This document shows positions 17,491-26,551 of a stretch of 64,000 bases of DNA, piece after piece. The stretch is from Pseudoduganella albidiflava (lineage in GTDB: Bacteria > Pseudomonadota > Gammaproteobacteria > Burkholderiales > Burkholderiaceae_D): positions 4,464,001 through 4,528,000 of the forward strand of contig NZ_CP036401.1 in NCBI RefSeq assembly GCF_004322755.1. Reading direction: 5' to 3'. Position 1 is the first letter of the stretch. Each line of letters opens with the position of its first letter. A program made the translations under genes and the position numbers. The notes under the pieces were generated by a model. That model was not told where the DNA came from and made no database searches. It saw nothing but the letters and a program-made list of their open reading frames with translations.

Positions 17491-18885
17491 ATGCGACTGA
17501 CCATCCTCGCCACCTCCCTGCTGTTCGCCGCCGCCGGCGCCTGCGCGGCCGATTTCAACGTGCGCGACTACGGCGGCAACGGCGATGGCGTGACGATGAA
17601 CACCGCCGCCATCCAGAAGACCATCGACGCCGCCGCGAAGGAGGCCGGCACGGTGGTCTTCCCGGCCGGGACGTATCTTACCGGCGCCGTCTTCGTCAAG
17701 TCCGGCGTCACGCTGAAACTCGACAAGGGCGTGACCCTGCTCGGATCGCGCAACATCGCCGACTATCCGCTGATGCCGACCCGCATCGCCGGCATCGAGA
17801 TGACGTGGCCCGCGGCGCTCGTGAACATCTACCGGCAGGACAACGCGGCCATCGTCGGCGAAGGCACCATCGATGGCGACGGCAAGCCGTTCTGGGACTA
17901 CTACTGGGCGCTGCGCAAGGAGTACCAGCCGCGCGGCCTGCGCTGGGCATCCGACTACGACGCCCGCCGCCCCCGCCTGGTGCAGGTGTTCGACGCATCG
18001 AACGTGAAAGTGGGCGGCGGCTTGCTGATGCGCCGGGCCGGGTTCTGGACCGTGCACGTGTGCTATTCGTCCGACGTGACGGTCGATGGCGTCACCATCC
18101 GCAACAACGACGATGGCAAGGGGCCGTCCACGGACGGCATCGACATCGATTCGTCGCGCAAGGTGCTGGTGGCGAACGCAGACATCTCCGTCAACGACGA
18201 TGCCGTGGTGCTGAAGGCGGGCCGCGACGCCGATGGCCTGCGCGTGAACCGCCCGACCGAGGACGTGGTGATCCGCGACGTGATCGTGCGCGCCTCGAAG
18301 GGCGGCATCACCTTCGGCAGCGAAACCTCGGGAGGCTTTCGCAATATCGAAGCCTACAACATGACATTCGACGAGAACACGCCGGTCGGCATCCTGTTCA
18401 AGTCCGCCCACACGCGCGGCGGCTTCGGCGAGAACCTGCGCCTGCACGACATCACGATGAAGGGCACGCCGATCGTCATGCGCATCAACATGAACTGGAA
18501 TCCGAACTACAGCTACGCCGCCATTCCGCCCGGCGAGAAGGACGTGCCGCCGCACTGGAAGGTGATGGCGACACCGGTGCCGAAGGAAAAGGGCATCGCG
18601 CGCTTCAGCGACGTGAAGATCTGGAACATCAAAGCCACCGGTGCGAAGAGCGCGTTCGAGGTGGCCGGCATCGCCGAGGCGCCGCTGCAGCGCTTCGCGT
18701 TCGACGGCATCGACATCGAAGCGAAGAGCGGCGGCTACATCCGGCAGGCGCGGGACTGGCGCTTCACCAACACGAAGCTGACCCTGCCGGCCGGAGCGCC
18801 GGTGGAAGTGGGCAAGGACAGCCGCGTGGACGGCCTGCCGGCCGGCACCTTCGTGGTCCGCGATCCGGTGAAAAAGGAAGGTTGA
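17491..18885 (+). CDS. Exported polygalacturonase-like enzyme, GH28
   Basis: 464 residues with signal peptide 1-20 (ending ACAA). The fold opens with FNVRDYGGNGDG, followed by a right-handed beta-helix. Catalytic region: STDGIDIDSS, NDDAVVLKAG with the Asp pair, KGGITFGSE in place of the usual GHG block, and LFKSAH where most members have RIK. The set matches the exo-type and rhamnogalacturonan-acting GH28 subgroups more than classical endopolygalacturonases. The start ATG at 17491 precedes the signal peptide; in-frame codons upstream merely translate the tandem repeats. First gene of a four-gene operon. Confidence 0.9.
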   Translation: MRLTILATSLLFAAAGACAADFNVRDYGGNGDGVTMNTAAIQKTIDAAAKEAGTVVFPAGTYLTGAVFVKSGVTLKLDKGVTLLGSRNIADYPLMPTRIAGIEMTWPAALVNIYRQDNAAIVGEGTIDGDGKPFWDYYWALRKEYQPRGLRWASDYDARRPRLVQVFDASNVKVGGGLLMRRAGFWTVHVCYSSDVTVDGVTIRNNDDGKGPSTDGIDIDSSRKVLVANADISVNDDAVVLKAGRDADGLRVNRPTEDVVIRDVIVRASKGGITFGSETSGGFRNIEAYNMTFDENTPVGILFKSAHTRGGFGENLRLHDITMKGTPIVMRINMNWNPNYSYAAIPPGEKDVPPHWKVMATPVPKEKGIARFSDVKIWNIKATGAKSAFEVAGIAEAPLQRFAFDGIDIEAKSGGYIRQARDWRFTNTKLTLPAGAPVEVGKDSRVDGLPAGTFVVRDPVKKEG

Positions 18886-18891
18886 ACAGCG

Positions 18892-21042
18892 ATGACGAAA
18901 CGCCCTATCTTCGCCTGCCTGCCCTTTGCCGCCTGCGTGCCCCTGGTCTCCTGCCTGCCCTTCATCGCCATGGCCGCGCCGGCGGCACCGATCGACCGCC
19001 AGGCCGTCGTCGCGCGGCACAACCCGCAGCTTGCGGCGATCGACTTCATGTCCCCGCTCAGCGTGGGCAACGGCCGCTTCGCCTTCACGGCCGACGTGAC
19101 CGGCCTGCAGACCCTGCCGGACCACTACCACCGCGAAGGCACGCCGACCGAGACGGGAGCGCGCTGGTCGTGGCACGAACACGCCAACCCGAACGGCTAC
19201 AAGCTGTCGGACGTGAATCGCGAGTACACGGCCTGGGGCCGCACCGTGGGCTACCCGATGAACACGAAGATCCCGGCCGGCCAGTGGCTGCGGGAAAACC
19301 CGCACATCCACCCGCTGCCGCAGATCGGCTTCGTGATGACCGGTGCCGGTGCGCGCGCTCTGGTCCCTGCCGACATCACCTCCGTCGACCAGCGGCTGGA
19401 CATGTGGAAGGGGCAGCTGGACAGCCGCGTGCGCATGCTGGGCCAGCCGGTCAGCGTCGGCAGCACCGTCAGCCCCGACAGCGACACGCTGGCGCTGCGC
19501 ATCCGTTCGCCGCTGCTGGCCAGCGGCCGCGTGGCCGTGCGCATCGCCCTGCCCTACGGCTACCAGCCGGGCGCCCACCACAACCCGCCGCTCGACTGGT
19601 CGCAGCCGGACGGGCACCAGAGCAAGGTGCTGGAACAGTCCGGCCGCAAGCTGGTGGTCGAGCACACCCGCGACACCGCCCGCTACGCGATGACGGTGGC
19701 CAGCGGCGCGCCCCTGAAGATCACCAAGGCCGGCGCCCACGTGTTCGAGATTGCTCCGCAATCCGGCGAGACGCTGGAGCTGACGGTCTCGTTCGCGAAG
19801 GATGGCATCGCCCCGGCGCAGGACGTGGCCAGCGTGTTCGCCGCCAGCGGCGCGCATTGGGACAAATTCTGGCGCAGCGGCGCCGCCATCGATTTCGCGG
19901 GCAGCAAGGATCCCCGCGCGGCCGAGCTGGAACGCCGGGTGGTGCTGTCGCAATACCTGGCCGCGATCCAGCTGGGCGACGAGATGCCGGCCTCGGAGAG
20001 CGGGCTGACGACATCGACCTGGTATGGCAAGCACCACACGGAAATGGTGTGGTGGCATACCGCCCACTTCGCGCTGTGGGGCCGCCCTGAATTCACGGCG
20101 CGCACGCTGACCTGGTTCCAGCGCACCTTGCCGGTGGCCCGCGCGGTGGCGGCGGAGCGGGGACTGAAAGGCGCGCGCTGGATGAAGATGACGGGGCCGG
20201 GCGGGCGCGAAAGCCCGGGCGGCAACCCACTGATCATCTGGAACCAGCCGCACCCGATCCACCTGGCCGAACTGCTGTACCGCGCCGCCCCCACGAGGGA
20301 AACGCTGGAACGCTACCGCGAACTGGTGTTCGACACGGCCGACTGCATGGCGTCGATGCTGCACTGGGACGACAAGGGCCAGCGCTACGTACTCGGCCCG
20401 CCATTGTGGATCGCCCAGGAAATCTACGACCAGGCCACCAGCATGAACCCGACCTATGAACTGAGCTACTGGGCGCGCGGCCTGGAAATCGCCCAGCAGT
20501 GGCGCGAACGCCTCGGCATGCCGCGCGACGCCGGCTGGGAGCAGCGCAGGACGAAACTGTCGAAACTGCCGCAGAAGGATGGCAAGTACGTGGCGATCGA
20601 ATCGAACCCGGACACCTGGGACAACGTCGACAGCCGCCACGATCACCCGTCGTTCCTGATGGCGCTGGGCCAGCTGCCGGGCGATGGCGTGAACCGCAAG
20701 GTCATGCGCAACACGCTCGACGCGGTACTGGCCAGCTGGGACTGGCAAACCAAGATCTGGGGCTGGGATTACCCGATGATCGCGATGACGGCGGCGCGCC
20801 TGGATGCGCCCGAGCTGGCGGTTGGCGTGCTACTGAAATCGGATGGCCCGAACAATGGCTACACGCGGGCCGGCCACAACCCGAACAAGCGGCTGCCGGT
20901 CTACCTGCCCGGCAACGGCTCGCTGCTGGCCGCCGTGGCGCTGATGGCGGGCGGCTGGGATGGCGCCACGCGGCCCACGCCGGGATTCCCGGCCGACGGC
21001 AGCTGGGTCGTCAAAGCCGAAGGGTTCATGCCGCTGCCATGA
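18892..21042 (+). CDS. Exported six-hairpin glycosidase of unclear family
   Basis: 716 residues with signal peptide (about 1-28, cut after AMAAP). The N-terminal domain (about 35-290) is beta-rich and contains FMSPLSVGNGRFAFTADVTG, a phrase shared by GH65- and GH95-like enzymes. The C-terminal two-thirds looks like an (alpha/alpha)6 barrel with KHHTEMVWWHTAHFALWGR and an Asn/Asp-rich SNPDTWDNVDSRHDHPSF block. The catalytic acids are not certain. It lies 6 bp after the GH28 gene and before a second GH28 and an acetylesterase, so a role in trimming pectic side chains is inferred. No established name fits. Confidence 0.72.
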   Translation: MTKRPIFACLPFAACVPLVSCLPFIAMAAPAAPIDRQAVVARHNPQLAAIDFMSPLSVGNGRFAFTADVTGLQTLPDHYHREGTPTETGARWSWHEHANPNGYKLSDVNREYTAWGRTVGYPMNTKIPAGQWLRENPHIHPLPQIGFVMTGAGARALVPADITSVDQRLDMWKGQLDSRVRMLGQPVSVGSTVSPDSDTLALRIRSPLLASGRVAVRIALPYGYQPGAHHNPPLDWSQPDGHQSKVLEQSGRKLVVEHTRDTARYAMTVASGAPLKITKAGAHVFEIAPQSGETLELTVSFAKDGIAPAQDVASVFAASGAHWDKFWRSGAAIDFAGSKDPRAAELERRVVLSQYLAAIQLGDEMPASESGLTTSTWYGKHHTEMVWWHTAHFALWGRPEFTARTLTWFQRTLPVARAVAAERGLKGARWMKMTGPGGRESPGGNPLIIWNQPHPIHLAELLYRAAPTRETLERYRELVFDTADCMASMLHWDDKGQRYVLGPPLWIAQEIYDQATSMNPTYELSYWARGLEIAQQWRERLGMPRDAGWEQRRTKLSKLPQKDGKYVAIESNPDTWDNVDSRHDHPSFLMALGQLPGDGVNRKVMRNTLDAVLASWDWQTKIWGWDYPMIAMTAARLDAPELAVGVLLKSDGPNNGYTRAGHNPNKRLPVYLPGNGSLLAAVALMAGGWDGATRPTPGFPADGSWVVKAEGFMPLP

Positions 21043-21069
21043 ACGGGCACCGGCCAATGCTTCAATGAG

Positions 21070-22932
21070 ATGAATGAGATGACCGATTTGACCGATTCGA
21101 CCGATTCGACCGATGTGACCAATGTGACCAGCACGCGGCGCCGCCGCTTCTTGCGCGGCACCTCCGCCGCCGGCGCCCTGCTTGCCACCGGCGCCGCGCC
21201 CCTGGCGAAGATTGCCACCGCGGCCACCGCGGCCACCGCGGCCGATCCATGGCAGCGTGCCCAGGAGATCGTCGACCGCTGCCGGCGCCCCCTCGCCTTC
21301 CGCAACGAGGATTTCCCCATCACCGCGTTCGGCGCGAAAAGCTGCGCCACGGTGCCGGCGAAATCCGTGTGGCGCACCGAGATCCTGGACGTGGCGACCC
21401 CGGCGCCCGGTTCGCCCGACTGCTATCCGGCCATCGCCGCCGCCATTGCCGCCGCGAGCCGCGCGGGTGGCGGCCGCGTGCTGGTCCCGGCCGGCAACTG
21501 GTACTGCAAGGGCCCGATCGTGCTGAAGTCGAACGTGCACGTGCACCTGGCCGCCAGCGCGCAGGTGTATTTCAGTGCCGACCCGGCCGATTACGCGAAA
21601 TACGGCGACATCGACTGCGGCAAGGCCGGCAAGCTGGTGCTGTCGCGCTGGCAGGGCAACGACGTGCTGAATTATTCGCCGCTGGTGTACGCGTACAACC
21701 AGTCCAATATCGCGCTGACCGGCGAAGACGCTACCAGCGTGCTCAATGGCCAGGCCGGCGTGCACGTGGATGCGGGCGCCGGCCCGTGGTGGGACTGGAT
21801 CGACCGCAAGGAAGGCAAGGTCAATGCCGGCAGCGTCAATCCGCGCAACCTGCCGCTGGAACAGGTGGTGCCGGACTTGCCGGCCGCGCAGCGCGCGCTG
21901 ATCCAGGGCACGCACCCACGCTGGAATGGCGATACGCGCTACCTGCCGGCGCTGTCCGAGGCGGGCGTGCCGGTGGCCAGGCGCATCTTCGGCATCGGCC
22001 ACTTCCTGCGCCCCTGCATGATCGAACTGATCGGCTGCACCGACGTGCTGCTGGAACGCTACCACGTGGTGGCGTCGCCGTTCTGGCTGCACCACCCGGT
22101 GAACTGCCGCAATGTGCGCTTCGCCAGCGTGAACATGGAAAGCACGGGGCCGAACAACGACGGCTTCGATCCCGAATCCTGCGATACCGTGCTGGTCGAG
22201 CACTGCACGTTCAACACGGGCGACGACTGCATCGCCATCAAGTCCGGCAAGAACCGCGACACGCAGCTGGGCCCCACGCGCAACGTGGTGATCCAGGATT
22301 GCGTGATGAACAGCGGCCATGGCGGCGTGACGCTGGGCAGCGAGATGGCCGCCGGCATCGAGCACGTGTACGCGCAGCGCATCGAGTTCCGCAACGCCTA
22401 CTGGGCCACCGACCCGCTGCGCAGCGCCATCCGCCTGAAGACCAACATGAACCGCGGCGGCTTCCTGCGCCACCTGTACGTGCACGACGTGACCGTGCCG
22501 AACGGCGTCGACGCGCGCGCCCGCAAGAGCGCGCCGCCCGATGCCGCCAACGCCTTCCGGGGCCTGGCCACCGGCAGCGGCGCCATCGTGACCATCGACT
22601 GCAACTATGCCGCCGGCGACGACGCCGTGCGTACCCGGCCGCCACAGGTGTCGGACATCCACATCTCGAACCTGCGCGCCGGGAACGCCAGGATGGCCGA
22701 CGGCGCGTACTCGTGCTGGCAGGCGGTGCTGATCCTCGGGCCGGTCGCCGCCAGCTATAACGGGCCGGCCGGCACGGCGATCCTGCCGGTGTCGAACGTG
22801 ACGATCACCGATTGCGACTTCGGCACGCCGCGCAACGGCAAGGAGCCGGTCTTCCTGCACAACGCGAAAGACGTGGTGCTGGCGAACGTGAAGATCGGCG
22901 GCCAGGTCGTCAACCGGAAACTGGCGGGCTGA
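21070..22932 (+). CDS. Exported polygalacturonase, GH28, with Tat-like signal
   Basis: 620 residues. A Thr/Asp-rich leader is followed by RRRRFLRGTSAAGALLATG, a twin-arginine-type signal. The beta-helix shows all four GH28 motifs: NNDGFDPES, NTGDDCIAIKSG, NSGHGGVTLGSE and AIRLKTN. It should hydrolyse alpha-1,4-galacturonan or related chains. The leader is encoded by five tandem 9-bp units (21081-21125), so the true start may be later; none was clearly better. Third gene of the operon. Confidence 0.9.
   Translation: MNEMTDLTDSTDSTDVTNVTSTRRRRFLRGTSAAGALLATGAAPLAKIATAATAATAADPWQRAQEIVDRCRRPLAFRNEDFPITAFGAKSCATVPAKSVWRTEILDVATPAPGSPDCYPAIAAAIAAASRAGGGRVLVPAGNWYCKGPIVLKSNVHVHLAASAQVYFSADPADYAKYGDIDCGKAGKLVLSRWQGNDVLNYSPLVYAYNQSNIALTGEDATSVLNGQAGVHVDAGAGPWWDWIDRKEGKVNAGSVNPRNLPLEQVVPDLPAAQRALIQGTHPRWNGDTRYLPALSEAGVPVARRIFGIGHFLRPCMIELIGCTDVLLERYHVVASPFWLHHPVNCRNVRFASVNMESTGPNNDGFDPESCDTVLVEHCTFNTGDDCIAIKSGKNRDTQLGPTRNVVIQDCVMNSGHGGVTLGSEMAAGIEHVYAQRIEFRNAYWATDPLRSAIRLKTNMNRGGFLRHLYVHDVTVPNGVDARARKSAPPDAANAFRGLATGSGAIVTIDCNYAAGDDAVRTRPPQVSDIHISNLRAGNARMADGAYSCWQAVLILGPVAASYNGPAGTAILPVSNVTITDCDFGTPRNGKEPVFLHNAKDVVLANVKIGGQVVNRKLAG
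21081..21125. repeat. Five 9-bp tandem repeats inside a signal-peptide leader
   Basis: Units of GACCGATTC (variants TTT, TGT, and CAATGT) follow each other without gaps. As 9 is a multiple of 3 they add whole T-D-S/L/V triplets to the N-terminus of the GH28 protein, so copy-number change would alter the leader without a frameshift. Confidence 0.85.
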
Positions 22933-22933
22933 C

Positions 22934-23734
22934 ATGCGGCGCCGCCTGTCCCTGCTGGCCGCATGCGCCGCCGGTGCCGCCCTCGGCACCGTGGTGCACA
23001 CCGTCCACGCCGCTCCCCTGCCGCCGATCCGCGTGATCCTGGTGGGCGACTCCACCGTGGCACCCGGCAACGGCTATGGCGACGCGCTGTGCGCCCGCTT
23101 CGTGCCCGAGGTAGCCTGCGTGAACCTGGGCGCGAACGGCCGCAGCTCGAAGAGCTTCCGGACCGAGGGCCGCTGGGACAAGGTGCAGGAATTGCTGCGC
23201 GAAACGGGCCGCTTCCATGCTCAATATGTGCTGGTGCAGTTCGGCCACAACGACCAGCCGGGCAAGCGGCATGCGACGGACCTGGTAACCGAGTTCCCCG
23301 CCAACATGGCACGCTATGCGCGCGACGTGCGGGCGCTGGGCGGCGTGCCTGTCCTCGTCACGCCGCTGACCCGCCGCACGTTCAAGGGACCGTACCTGCG
23401 CGATACGCTGGCGCCGTGGGGCGCGGCCACCCGCCGGGCCGCCGCGGCGGAGAACGTGGCCGTGCTCGACCTGAATGCCCGCAGCGCCGCGGCCGTGCAG
23501 GCGATGGGCCAGGCCGAAGCGGACACGCTGGCCGAGGAACCGGCGCCACCGCCCGCGCCGGACGGCAAGCAGGGCAAGAGCAAGTTCGACTGGACGCACC
23601 TGGGGCCGAAGGGCGCCGCCCTGTTCGGCGCGATGGTTGCCGGGGAACTGGCGCAGGCGGTGCCCGCCATCGCGCCTTATCTGGCATCACAACCGGATAT
23701 AGCCCCGGCGCCACAGCCGAAGCAACGGCAGTAG
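22934..23734 (+). CDS. Rhamnogalacturonan acetylesterase-like SGNH hydrolase (CE12)
   Basis: 266 residues with signal peptide (about 1-26). SGNH blocks are all present: VGDST (Ser), GANGRSS (Gly/Asn), FGHND (Asn) and DWTHLG with the catalytic Asp and His. Family CE12 enzymes remove acetyl groups from rhamnogalacturonan so that GH28 enzymes can act, which fits the preceding genes. The start codon lies 1 nt after the stop of the previous gene. A Pro/Lys-rich insert precedes the Asp-His block. Confidence 0.88.
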   Translation: MRRRLSLLAACAAGAALGTVVHTVHAAPLPPIRVILVGDSTVAPGNGYGDALCARFVPEVACVNLGANGRSSKSFRTEGRWDKVQELLRETGRFHAQYVLVQFGHNDQPGKRHATDLVTEFPANMARYARDVRALGGVPVLVTPLTRRTFKGPYLRDTLAPWGAATRRAAAAENVAVLDLNARSAAAVQAMGQAEADTLAEEPAPPPAPDGKQGKSKFDWTHLGPKGAALFGAMVAGELAQAVPAIAPYLASQPDIAPAPQPKQRQ

Positions 23735-23779
23735 CCACAGCTCTCGCCATCGCCATGACCCTCGCCATCGCCGGGCCGG

Positions 23780-26257
23780 TCAGCCGCCGGGCTGCCCGAC
23801 ATTCGCCAGGATCGCGAACAGGTCGTCGATATCGACCGGCTTGACGAGGTGATGGTCGAAGCCGGCGGCGGCCGTCTGGATGCGGTCGCTCTGCAACCCG
23901 TAGCCGGTGATGGCGACCAGCACGGCGTGGGCCGTCTCGGGCTGGGCCCGCAGCCGCCGGGCCAGTTCGTTGCCATCCATGCCCGGCAGGCCGATATCGA
24001 GCAGAAACACGTCGCAGCCGCTCGCCGCGCTCAGCGCCAGCGCCTCGCTGGCATCGTATTCGACGATGACTTCGTGCCGGGCCGATTCGAGCAGCATGGC
24101 CAGGACGGATGCCGCATCGGCATTGTCGTCGACCACCATGATGCGCAGCGCAGGGCCGCCGCTGCGTGGCCGCGGCGCCTCCTGGGGCGGTGCCGCGGCC
24201 TGTTCTTCCTGCGCGGCCAGCCGCGGCAGGCACACGGTAAACCTGCTGCCCTGCCCCAGGCCCGGGCTGCTGCAGGTGACCGTGCCGCGATGCAGGTGCA
24301 CCAGGCTCTTCACCAGCGCGAGCCCCAGCCCGAGACCGCCCAGCGAGCGGTCGGACGAGCGCTCGGCCTGCGAGAACAGGTCGAACGCGCGGGCCGCCAG
24401 CGAAGGCGCCATGCCGATGCCGGTGTCGGTGATGTGGAACAGCACGTGATCGGGCCGCACCTCGGTGCGCAGGCCGATATGCCCGCCCTCCGGGGTGTAC
24501 TTGGCGGCATTGTTGAGCAGGTTCGCGAAGACCTGCACGAGCCGGTTCCGGTCGCCCGAAACCAGCGGGATGTCCGGCGTCAGCTCCAGTCCCAGGTGAT
24601 GGCGGCGCGTGCGGATCAGCGGCGTGACCTGTTCGATCGCGTCGGTGACGATGCGGTGGATGTCGATCGGCTGCATGTCCAGTTCGACCAGGCCGCGCGT
24701 GACGCGCGACACGTCGAGCAGGTCGTCCACCAGGCTGGTCATGTGCCGCACCTGCCGGCCGATCACCTGGCTGGTCTGCCGCATCCGCGCCTCGTCGACC
24801 TTGCCCAGTTGCAGGAGCTCGGCCGCGGCGCTGATGGGCGCCAGCGGATTGCGCAGTTCATGGGCCAGCATGGCCAGGAACTCGTCCTTGCGGCGGTCCG
24901 TTTCGCGCAGCTTCTCGTCCGACTTCCTGCGCGCGGTGACGTCGCGGAAAAACACTGCCAGGCCGCCGTCCAGGGCGGGATAGGCGCGCACTTCCATCCA
25001 GATCTCGCCCTGCGGCGTGGCGCACGGCACCTCGATCACGCCGGACCGGCAATCGTCCATCACCTGCCGGTACAGCGCCTCCAGCGGCGTTCCCAGCAGG
25101 CCGGGCCACACTTCCCAGTGGCTGCGGCCGATGACGTCGGCCGCCGTCTTGTGCGTCAGGCGCAAACCTTCGCCGTTCATGCGCACGATGCGCCACGCCG
25201 TATCGAGCATGGCGAAGCCTTCGGCCATGTTGTCGAAGATGTACTCGCTCTGGTCGCGCTCGCGGCGCAGTTCGGCCTGCGCGCCGACGTTCTCCACCGC
25301 GGACCAGGTGCGCTCCAGCATGTCCTCGGCCATGCCGATCTGCGCCTTCGTCCAGACATGCGGCGCCGAGTCGTGGGCACTGAGGATCACGCGCAGCCGG
25401 CCATTCTTCAGCAGCGGGATCGCCAGCACGGCGCGCACGCCGAGGGCGGCGTAGGCGTGCGCGAACGGCGCGCTGCGCTCGTCGGCGACGACATCGCTGA
25501 TGATCAGGTGCCTGCCTGCCCGCGCGCCCTGCGCCGCGAAGGCGCCGTAGTCGTCCAGGCGCACCGTGACGCCGGCCATCGACGGCAGGTGGCCGTTGCT
25601 CCAGTCCCGCCCGATGCTGCCCGCCTCGCCCGCGTCGTCGACGGTCAGGTACACCACGCGATCGACGCCCATGTATTCACCCAGCAGCGCGCTGGCACCG
25701 GCGACGACGTCGCCCGGATCCGTCAGCTCCCGGATCAGGTCGCCCAGCCGGAGCTGGAATTCGCGGCGGCGGTTCGACACCATGGCGGCCGTGCTGTCGA
25801 CCGCGGGATTGAGGATGCCGGCGACCTCGCCCCGCGCGCCGAACACCGGATACAGCGCATAGCTGAAGTACGCCGTCTCGGGCACGCCGTTGCGCACCAC
25901 GGTGAAGCGGATATCGGTCAGATTGCAGGCCTTGCCGGCCAGCGCCTCGGCCAGGATGGGGGCGAAGCCCTCGCGCAGTTCTTCCCAGCTGCCCCAGAAC
26001 GGCGTGGCCAGCGCGGCAGGATGCTTGTCGCCGAGCACGTGGAGATAGGCGTCGTTGTAGAAGTACAGGCAGTCCGGTCCCCAGTAGAAGGCTGTCGGCG
26101 CGGCGGCGTCCAGCACCATCTCGATGGTGCTGCGGATTTCCCTCGGCCACGCCTCGGGTTGCCCGTAGGGAAAGTTGCTCCAGTCACGGGCACGCAGCAG
26201 TGCGCGGACCACGCCCTCGCCGGCAAACGACGGGCGGAATGCAGGGGGATTTTCCAT
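23780..26257 (-). CDS. Hybrid sensor histidine kinase (PAS-GAF-PAS-HisKA-HATPase-REC)
   Basis: 825 residues from MENPPAFRP. A PAS-like domain (about 15-150) is followed by a GAF domain (about 160-315), a second PAS (about 330-440), the phospho-accepting H-box FLAMLAHELRNPL, an HATPase with NLLNNAAKYTPEGG, DTGIGM and GGLGLGLALV, and a C-terminal receiver with VVDDNADAA and LLDIGLPGMDG (phospho-Asp). There are no membrane segments, so it senses a cytoplasmic signal. A GTG 45 nt upstream would lengthen it. Divergent from the malonate locus, though a functional link is unproven. Confidence 0.9.
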   Translation of the reverse strand: MENPPAFRPSFAGEGVVRALLRARDWSNFPYGQPEAWPREIRSTIEMVLDAAAPTAFYWGPDCLYFYNDAYLHVLGDKHPAALATPFWGSWEELREGFAPILAEALAGKACNLTDIRFTVVRNGVPETAYFSYALYPVFGARGEVAGILNPAVDSTAAMVSNRRREFQLRLGDLIRELTDPGDVVAGASALLGEYMGVDRVVYLTVDDAGEAGSIGRDWSNGHLPSMAGVTVRLDDYGAFAAQGARAGRHLIISDVVADERSAPFAHAYAALGVRAVLAIPLLKNGRLRVILSAHDSAPHVWTKAQIGMAEDMLERTWSAVENVGAQAELRRERDQSEYIFDNMAEGFAMLDTAWRIVRMNGEGLRLTHKTAADVIGRSHWEVWPGLLGTPLEALYRQVMDDCRSGVIEVPCATPQGEIWMEVRAYPALDGGLAVFFRDVTARRKSDEKLRETDRRKDEFLAMLAHELRNPLAPISAAAELLQLGKVDEARMRQTSQVIGRQVRHMTSLVDDLLDVSRVTRGLVELDMQPIDIHRIVTDAIEQVTPLIRTRRHHLGLELTPDIPLVSGDRNRLVQVFANLLNNAAKYTPEGGHIGLRTEVRPDHVLFHITDTGIGMAPSLAARAFDLFSQAERSSDRSLGGLGLGLALVKSLVHLHRGTVTCSSPGLGQGSRFTVCLPRLAAQEEQAAAPPQEAPRPRSGGPALRIMVVDDNADAASVLAMLLESARHEVIVEYDASEALALSAASGCDVFLLDIGLPGMDGNELARRLRAQPETAHAVLVAITGYGLQSDRIQTAAAGFDHHLVKPVDIDDLFAILANVGQPGG

Positions 26258-26424
26258 GTGCGCATTCTGACATGGTTGCAGCCTGAAATCTGTCTCTTCC
26301 ACGCTGGCCGTGCGCCGGAAAAACAGGCTGGCTGAACCGCCGATATTTCCGCTCAGAGTAAACGTCGGCCTGCGGCAGTAATTGATCCGGGCGCCTTTCC
26401 ACGTTACCTTGGCTGCACGATATT

Positions 26425-26457
26425 AAAAGAGCAAAATAAAAGAGCAAAAAAAGAGCA
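26425..26457. promoter_or_regulatory. Three AAAAGAGCA motifs upstream of the malonate locus
   Basis: Copies at 26425, 26438 and 26449 form an A-rich block in the divergent gap between the sensor kinase and the MatC-type carrier, about 95-125 bp before the carrier start. An UP-element-like or regulator-binding role is possible. The evidence is repetition and position only. Confidence 0.4.
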
Positions 26458-26551
26458 TGCCCGCGCCACGACCTGCCCGGCCGGGGAATGCATGGAGACA
26501 TATCACCCGCGGTCCGGCCTCGGCCGGCACCGCAATCCCAGGAGTAATGCC

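Noticed and set aside
17455..20748. 1097-codon open frame antisense to the GH28 and glycosidase genes
   Set aside because: Shadow of the plus-strand operon, with no recognisable domain.
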